The notes below the pieces were generated by a model. The model was not told the origin of the DNA, ran no database searches, and saw only the letters and a list, made by a program, of their open reading frames with translations. Position numbers and translations under genes: made by a program. A stretch of 64,000 bases of DNA from Actinoplanes octamycinicus (lineage in GTDB: Bacteria; Actinomycetota; Actinomycetes; Mycobacteriales; Micromonosporaceae): positions 8,475,501 through 8,539,500 of the forward strand of contig NZ_JACHNB010000001.1 of NCBI RefSeq assembly GCF_014205225.1, read 5' to 3'. Positions within the stretch are counted from its first letter, which is position 1; each line of letters opens with the position of its first letter. Below, in pieces: positions 57,851 through 64,000 of this stretch.

Positions 57851-58900
57851 TCAGCGGGAGCCGTTGGTGACGGCGTCCAGGGCGGCGACCGCGGCGCCCC
57901 GGGCGCCGGCCATGTCCAGGTCGGCGACCAGCGCGAAGGTCGCCGCCTTGGCCTGCTCGTCGCGCAGCTGGGTGTGCTCCCGGACGGTGTTCAGGAACCA
58001 CTGCCGGAAGTGCGGCGCCGCCTCGACCACGCCGCCACCGAGGAAGTAGGCCGACGGGTCGGTGAAGTTGGCCGCGATGGTGAACAGCTTGCCGATCGCC
58101 CGGGCCTGCTGCCCGAAGACGGCCATCGCCAGCGGGTCCTCCTTCTCCCCGTAGCCGCGCAGCATCTTGGCCGCCTTGCCGATCGGCTCGGCGGCGAGCG
58201 GGTGCTCCGGGAAGCGGGTCAGCCAGTACGGCAACAGGTTGTTCTTGATCCCGGTCAGCGACGCGATCGCCTCGACGTCGCCCTCGAAGCCGCAGTTGCA
58301 GACCGGCACCGGCTGGCCGTCCTCGAGGACGCCGTGCAGCGGGATCTGCACGTGACCGAGCTCGCCGGCCATCCCGGCCGCGCCGCGGATCACCTTCCCG
58401 TTCTCCACCACGCCGCCGCCCAGCCCGGTGCCGACGATCGCGGCGACCGACGAGGTCTCCAGCGCGGCGGCGCCGAAGTGCCGGTGGTGGGCGTAGAGCG
58501 CGGCCGCGTTCGCGTCGTTGTTGTAGATCACCGGCAGGCCGAGCCGGGCCTCCAGGGCGCCCCGGATGTCGAAGCCGTGCCAGGACACCTGGTTGAAGTT
58601 GGTCGCGCCCTTGGACGAGATCACCCCGTGCGCGCTGGCCGGGCCGGGCGTGTCCAGGCCGACCGCGCGGACCAGCGACAGCGGGGTCCGGGTCAGCTCC
58701 AGGATGCCGGTGAACGCCTCGGCGAGCGACTCGACCGCCGACTCCGGCCCGTCCAGGACCCGGGACGGGTTCTCCACCAGGTTGTTGACCAGGAACTGGC
58801 CGGTGGCGTCGAGCACGGTGGCGTTGTTGCAGGTCCCGCCGTTGTCGAGACCGACGACGACCCAGGAGGACGGGGTAAGTACCGATTCAGCCTGATCCAC
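57851..58900 (-). CDS. ROK-family sugar kinase
   Basis: A 349-residue ROK protein without an N-terminal HTH, so an enzyme rather than repressor. The phosphate-binding motif reads VGLDNGGTCNNATVLD in place of DIGGTK, and the catalytic Asp is in NNDANAAALYAHH. GTGLGGGVVENGKVIRGAAGMAGELGHV is the second family motif. The zinc motif is reduced: CNCGFEGDVEAIAS keeps two Cys but lacks the third. Glucokinase or fructokinase are the usual activities; the altered phosphate motif makes the substrate uncertain. It is divergent from the DUF1800 operon and close to zwf, which would use glucose-6-phosphate. Confidence 0.85.
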   Translation of the reverse strand: MDQAESVLTPSSWVVVGLDNGGTCNNATVLDATGQFLVNNLVENPSRVLDGPESAVESLAEAFTGILELTRTPLSLVRAVGLDTPGPASAHGVISSKGATNFNQVSWHGFDIRGALEARLGLPVIYNNDANAAALYAHHRHFGAAALETSSVAAIVGTGLGGGVVENGKVIRGAAGMAGELGHVQIPLHGVLEDGQPVPVCNCGFEGDVEAIASLTGIKNNLLPYWLTRFPEHPLAAEPIGKAAKMLRGYGEKEDPLAMAVFGQQARAIGKLFTIAANFTDPSAYFLGGGVVEAAPHFRQWFLNTVREHTQLRDEQAKAATFALVADLDMAGARGAAVAALDAVTNGSR

Positions 58901-59015
58901 GGGTGAGAGCCTACGTCCGTCACTGGTGTCCGGTCACGGGTGCGCGCGGATTGCGGGCTCGTTAGTCACGGTTGCGGTCGCGCGGCGGCCCGCGGAGCCC
59001 GCCGAAGCGAAGGCC

Positions 59016-60515
59016 ATGACGACGACCCGCCGCACCCTGCTCGCCGGATCCGCCGCCATCGTCGCCGGGTCGATCATCGAGGCGCCGGCCGTCGCGGCGG
59101 CGAAGGCGGTGCCGACGACCGGGGACCCGATCGACCCGATCGCGCACCTGCTGCGCCGCGCCACCTTCGGCGCCACCCCGCAGTCGCTCGCCGAGGCCCG
59201 CAAGCTCGGCGCCGCGAAGTGGCTCGACCGCCAGCTGCAGCCCGCGACGATCGACGACGCGGCCTGCGACCGGCTGCTGCGGCGTCTCCCCCAGGCGCAC
59301 GCCGCCCCGGCCGCGGTCCGCGCCGCGCTGCCGAAGCACTCCTACGACGGCTTCCGCCAGCTCGGCCAGGCGATCATCGCCCGGGCCGCGTGGAGCGAGC
59401 GGCAGCTGTTCGAGACGGTGGCCGGGTTCTGGGCCAACCACCTGCACATCGCCGCGCCGAGCAGCGGCGTCTGGGACACCCGCGGCGACTTCGACGCGCA
59501 GGTGATCCGCAAGCACACCTTCGGCCGGTTCGCCGACATGCTCAAGGACGCCGCCCGGCACCCGGCCATGCTCACCTACCTGGACCAGCGCTCGTCGACC
59601 AAGGCGCACCCGAACGAGAACTACGCCCGGGAGCTGATGGAGCTGCACACCGTCGGCCTGGTCTACGACGAGTCCGACGTGCAGGACGCCGCCCGCCTGC
59701 TGACCGGGATGACGGTGAGCAAGGCCGGCAATTACGTGTACGACGCGTCGAAGCACGCCACCGGCCCGGTCGACATCCTGGGTTTCCGGCACGCCAACCC
59801 GGCCGCCGACGGCGAGACCGCGGCGCTGGCCTTCCTCGACCACCTGGCCCGGCACCCGAGGACCGCCGAGCTGCTGGCCCGCAAGCTGTGCGTCCGGTTC
59901 GTCGCCGACGTGCCGCCGGCCGCGCTGGTCACCCGCCTGGCCAAGATCTACCTGGACAACGGCACCGCCATCGTCCCGGTGCTGCGCGCCCTGTTCACCT
60001 CGCCGGAGTTCGCCGCCTCGGCCGGGCAGAAGGTCCGCACCCCGTTCGAGGACCTGGTCGCCGCGGTCCGCGTCCTGGGTCTGCAGCCGGACAAGGACGC
60101 GACCCTGGGGCTCAGCGCGCTCCACGACATCCTGGTCGCCGCCGGGAACGCGCCGCTGCGCTGGGCGCCGCCGAACGGCTTCCCGGACGTCGCGGCGGCC
60201 TGGGCCTCGCCGTCCGCCTTCCTGATGCGCTGCAACCTGCACCTGAACCTGGCCGCCGGCTGGTACCCGAAGCAGCTGACCCGCCCGGCCGACCTGCTGA
60301 CGTCGCTGGTCCCGGCGATGCCGGCGACCTACGGCGGGCTGGTCGACGCGCTCGCCACCCGGCTGGTCGGGACGAGGCTGCCGGCCGCGCACACCGCCGC
60401 CGTGCTCAGCGTCGCCGGAAAGCTGCCGACCAGTGCTGTCGACAAGAACGTCGCGGGCCACGCCCCCTACCTGATCGCGCTCGTGCTCGACTCGCCGTCC
60501 TTCCAGCTGAGGTGA
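59016..60515 (+). CDS. Tat-exported DUF1800 protein
   Basis: A 499-residue DUF1800 protein. A twin-arginine signal (MTTTRRTLLAGSAAIVAGSI) precedes a single large domain beginning IAHLLRRATFGATPQSLAEA and containing FWANHLHI, NENYARELMELHTVGLVYDESDV and RTPFEDLVAAVRVLGLQ. The family is nearly always encoded beside a DUF1501 protein, as here (2-bp gap), and is thought to act outside the cell, but its biochemistry is unknown. ATG 59016 was chosen at the signal peptide; upstream codons are not protein-like. Confidence 0.9.
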   Translation: MTTTRRTLLAGSAAIVAGSIIEAPAVAAAKAVPTTGDPIDPIAHLLRRATFGATPQSLAEARKLGAAKWLDRQLQPATIDDAACDRLLRRLPQAHAAPAAVRAALPKHSYDGFRQLGQAIIARAAWSERQLFETVAGFWANHLHIAAPSSGVWDTRGDFDAQVIRKHTFGRFADMLKDAARHPAMLTYLDQRSSTKAHPNENYARELMELHTVGLVYDESDVQDAARLLTGMTVSKAGNYVYDASKHATGPVDILGFRHANPAADGETAALAFLDHLARHPRTAELLARKLCVRFVADVPPAALVTRLAKIYLDNGTAIVPVLRALFTSPEFAASAGQKVRTPFEDLVAAVRVLGLQPDKDATLGLSALHDILVAAGNAPLRWAPPNGFPDVAAAWASPSAFLMRCNLHLNLAAGWYPKQLTRPADLLTSLVPAMPATYGGLVDALATRLVGTRLPAAHTAAVLSVAGKLPTSAVDKNVAGHAPYLIALVLDSPSFQLR

Positions 60516-60517
60516 TC

Positions 60518-61747
60518 ATGAAGACCGAACCCTGCTGCCCCGAGCTGTCCCGCCGCACGGTGCTCGGCGCCGCGCTGACCGGCCTGGCCGGCGCCGCGCT
60601 GAGCACCCGGATGGCGTTCGCCGCCGAGGGACCGGCCTACACCGGCGACACCCTGGTGGTGATCTCGCTGCGCGGTGGCTTCGACGGACTGTCGGCGATC
60701 GCCCCGATCGGCGATGCCGCCTACTACCAGGCACGGCCGGCTATCGGCGTACCGAAGAATCTGGTGATCGGCGGTGACGGGACCTTCGGTCTGCACCCGG
60801 CGCTCGCCCCGGTCCTGCCGCTCTGGACGAGCGGGAAGCTGGCGGCGGTGCACGCGGTCGGGCAGCCGAACCCGACCCGGTCGCACTTCGCCGCGATGGA
60901 GGCGATGGAGAACGCCGCGCCGGGCACCTCGCTGCGCAGCGGCTGGCTGGACCGGATGCTCGGGCTGACCGGCGCGACCGCGCCGCTGGCCGGGGTGTCG
61001 CTGGGTCACGCGATGCCGGCCCGGCTGATGCTCGGTGGCGCCGACGACGTGGCGATGACCGGCATCGACGACTTCACCCTGGCCGGTGACGGGAAGCGGC
61101 CGATCGCGGCGGCGCTGCGCGCGATGTATGCCGACGCGCCCGCCACGCTGTCCGCTCCGGCCCGGTCCGCCGACCGCGCGCTGACCGCGACCAACAAGAT
61201 CAAGGCTTCCGGGTACGCCGCCGCGGCCGAGTATCCGGGCACCGAGCTGGGCGCCGCCCTGCGTGACGTGGCCCGGCTGATCAAGTCGAAGGCCGGCCTG
61301 GTCACCGCGGCCGTCGACTGCGGCGACTGGGACATGCACGAGGGTCTCGGCACGGCCGTCAAGGGCCAGCGGATGTTCGACAACCTGACCGATCTCGCCC
61401 AGGCGCTGGCCGCCTTCGCCACCGACCTGGGCGACGGGCTGGCCACCGTCACCGTGCTGACCATCAGCGAGTTCGGCCGGCGGGTGCAGGAGAACGCGTC
61501 GCGCGGCGCCGACCACGGGCACGGCAACGCGATGCTGCTGCTCGGCGGCGGGATCCGGGGCGGAAAGGTGTACGCGAACTGGCCCGGCCTGTCCCCCGGC
61601 GCGCTGGTCGCCGGCGACCTGGCGGCGACCACCGACTACCGCTCGGTGATCGGCGAGATCCTGCAGAAGCGCTGCGGGTTCGGCGCCCTCGACGGGGTGT
61701 TCCCGGGCGTGCGTCCGAGCACCTTCGGGCTGGCCGCGGCGAGATAG
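60518..61747 (+). CDS. Tat-exported DUF1501 protein
   Basis: A 409-residue DUF1501 protein with a Tat signal (LSRRTVLGAALTGLAG). The domain begins DTLVVISLRGGFDGLSAIAP and has HAVGQPNPTRSHFAAMEAME, CGDWDMHEGL, TISEFGRRVQENASRGADHGHGN and LLLGGGIRGG, a pattern of conserved Asp, Ser and His like the alkaline-phosphatase/sulfatase superfamily, to which the family has been related. It starts 2 bp after the DUF1800 stop, so both are co-exported. GVPKN within it is encoded by a copy of the CGTACCGRAR motif. A strong terminator follows. Confidence 0.9.
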   Translation: MKTEPCCPELSRRTVLGAALTGLAGAALSTRMAFAAEGPAYTGDTLVVISLRGGFDGLSAIAPIGDAAYYQARPAIGVPKNLVIGGDGTFGLHPALAPVLPLWTSGKLAAVHAVGQPNPTRSHFAAMEAMENAAPGTSLRSGWLDRMLGLTGATAPLAGVSLGHAMPARLMLGGADDVAMTGIDDFTLAGDGKRPIAAALRAMYADAPATLSAPARSADRALTATNKIKASGYAAAAEYPGTELGAALRDVARLIKSKAGLVTAAVDCGDWDMHEGLGTAVKGQRMFDNLTDLAQALAAFATDLGDGLATVTVLTISEFGRRVQENASRGADHGHGNAMLLLGGGIRGGKVYANWPGLSPGALVAGDLAATTDYRSVIGEILQKRCGFGALDGVFPGVRPSTFGLAAAR

Positions 61748-61751
61748 CGGA

Positions 61752-61777
61752 AAGGGGGCCGGTGACCCGGCCCCCTT
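61752..61777. terminator. Strong hairpin between DUF1501 and sugar permease genes
   Basis: AAGGGGGCCGG (61752-61762), loop TGAC, and CCGGCCCCCTT (61767-61777) form an 11-bp perfect stem between two convergent genes, a likely bidirectional terminator. Confidence 0.75.
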
Positions 61778-61793
61778 CCTCGCGACGAGCTGC

Positions 61794-63037
61794 CTACCTG
61801 GCGCCCGCGGTGCGGCGCTTCGACCAGACGTCGAAGGCGACCGCGGCGAGCAGGACCGCGCCCTTGACGAACATGACCGTCTCCGGCTGCCAGCCGAGCA
61901 GGCCGGCGCCGTTGTTGATGACACCCATGATCAGACCACCGGTGATCGCGCCGACCACCTTGCCGACGCCGCCCTGCACCGCGGCGCCGCCGATGAAGGC
62001 GGCCGCGATGGCGTCCAGCTCGAAGCTGTTGCCGGCGGTCGGGCCGGCCAGGTTGAGGCGGCCGGAGAGGATGATGCCGGCGATCGCCGACAGCACGCCC
62101 ATGTTGACGAACAGCCAGAAGACGACCGACTTGACCTTGACGCCGGAGAGCGTGGCGGCCTGCAGGTTGCCACCGACGGCGTAGATCTGGCGGCCGAAGA
62201 CGGCCCGGTTGGTGACCGCGGTGTAGCCGACGATCAGCACGGCGAGCAGCACCAGGACCCACGGCAGGTTGCGGAACCGGGCGAGCTGCACGACCAGGAA
62301 CATCACCAGGATGGCCGGGACGGCGACCTTGGTGATGAACAGCCACATCGGGTCGACGCTCTGGTGGTAGCGGATCCGCGCGGAGCGGGAGCGCCACTGC
62401 ACGACCACCATGCCGACCACGACCAGCAGGCCGACGATGATGCTGAACGCGTCGGCGCCGCCCAGCGGGCCGAGCGCGATGTTCTTCAGGAAGCCGGGGG
62501 TGAAGCCGTTGGCCAGGGTGCGGATCTCGTCCGGGAACGGGCCGATGCCCTGGTTGCCGAGGATCTTGTAGGTGACGGCACGGAACAGCAGCATGCCGGC
62601 CAGGGTCACGATGAAGGCGGGAATGCCGAAGTACGCCACCCAGTAGCCCTGCCAGGCGCCGACCAGCGCGCCGAAGATCAGCGTCGCGATGATCGCGACC
62701 GGCCAGGGCAGGTCCCAGTTCACCATCATCACCGCGGCGAACGCGCCGGACGCGGCCACCACCGACCCCACCGACAGGTCGATGTGCCCGGCGATGATGA
62801 TCAGCACCATGCCGATCGCCAGCACCAGGATGTACGAGTACTGGACGATGATGTTGCTGAGGTTCTGCGGGGCGAGCAGGTCACCGCCGGTCAGCGCCGT
62901 GAAGATCACGATGGTGGCCGCGAGGGCGATGTAGATGCCGCTCTGCTTCAGGTCAAAGTTGATCTTCCGCGGCGCCTGGTCCTGGGCACCGGCCGGTCCC
63001 TTGTCAATGGACAGATCGGCGTTGGTGGGTGCGACGG

Positions 63038-63041
<4 letters not shown>
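61794..63041 (-). CDS. Sugar ABC transporter permease (MmsB/XylH type)
   Basis: A 415-residue permease of the ribose/xylose/multiple-sugar (BPD_transp_2) family. About ten transmembrane helices cover residues 35-400. The family motifs [19 protein letters not shown] and [16 protein letters not shown] are intact, along with [17 protein letters not shown]. It works with the ATPase encoded upstream and a sugar-binding lipoprotein beyond the window. The GTG/ATG start overlaps the ATPase stop by 4 nt. Monosaccharides such as xylose, arabinose or galactose are typical substrates. Confidence 0.92.

Positions 63042-64000
<959 letters not shown>

Larger units (their letters stand above)
4881..60757. 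repeat. Dispersed short motif CGTACCGRAR (at least 15 sites)
   Basis: This entry marks a scattered family, not a continuous block. Forward sites start at 8642, 16011, 20719, 23754, 25053, 36010, 46092, 53668, 54923 and 60748. Reverse-complement sites start at 4881, 16607, 20355, 40412 and 57826. Intergenic copies often lie 7-34 bp after a stop codon (stops at 4846, 8627, 40393 and 57819). Two copies share the longer context AGATCCGCTT then CGGTACG (4873-4890 and 40404-40421). Function unknown; see the findings. Confidence 0.75.

Overview
The window is very G+C-rich actinobacterial DNA with many GTG starts and 4-nt stop/start overlaps. The order CDP-alcohol phosphatidyltransferase, DUF881, sbp, DUF881, gcvH, garA, ftsR, DUF151, MerR matches Mycobacterium tuberculosis Rv1822-Rv1830. 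With the divergent glgA/glgC pair, the many GGDEF/EAL proteins and the secreted LPMO and lectin, this suggests a mycelial actinomycete. Micromonosporaceae (Actinoplanes-like) is my best guess; the genus is inference. I recognised no rRNA, tRNA or CRISPR array.

Layout. 1-4846: end of a membrane protein, a two-component system, an esterase and a GtrA protein. 4847-5612: tandem 53-bp palindromic elements in 83-89-bp units. 5613-12587: a degenerate-trypsin/P-loop NTPase/TPR protein, asnB, and an ArsR-like regulator with an MFS exporter. 12597-18775: the conserved cell-division and metabolic-control block on the minus strand. 18994-26504: ECF sigma factor with SnoaL-like tail, a DinB/maleylpyruvate-isomerase-like protein, an AraC regulator, and a MoxR ATPase/VWA pair, with repeat-rich intergenic DNA. 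26617-31735: PhzF, a diguanylate cyclase, an ABC-F protein and a BrnT/BrnA-like toxin-antitoxin module. 31770-40393: glycogen block (GH10-like hydrolase, glgA, glgC) with two GGDEF-EAL proteins flanking glgC.

40394-46146: a second array of the same palindromic element, interrupted by an island (40991-45750) bounded by two inverted copies of an IS5-type element. The left copy is decayed and the right one intact. Between them lie a secreted ricin-B lectin, a truncated trypsin-like protease, a broken serine recombinase and a 70-bp remnant of a third IS copy. Each full copy also carries a small coiled-coil/winged-helix gene behind the transposase.

46147-55748: a YunG-like protein, an AraC/His-rich/DUF4331/Tat-protein cluster, a membrane-anchored LPMO, FKBP, a coiled-coil membrane protein, a lipoprotein, an S4 protein, a YcnI-like protein and a DHH phosphoesterase. 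55923-64000: zwf, a STAS protein, a ROK kinase, a DUF1800/DUF1501 Tat operon, and a sugar ABC transporter cut by the window end.

Three patterns stand out beyond gene content. A short motif, CGTACCGRAR, recurs at least 15 times, often just after stop codons. A 53-bp palindromic element forms arrays at two loci with a diverged third. The IS-bounded island sits inside one of these arrays.
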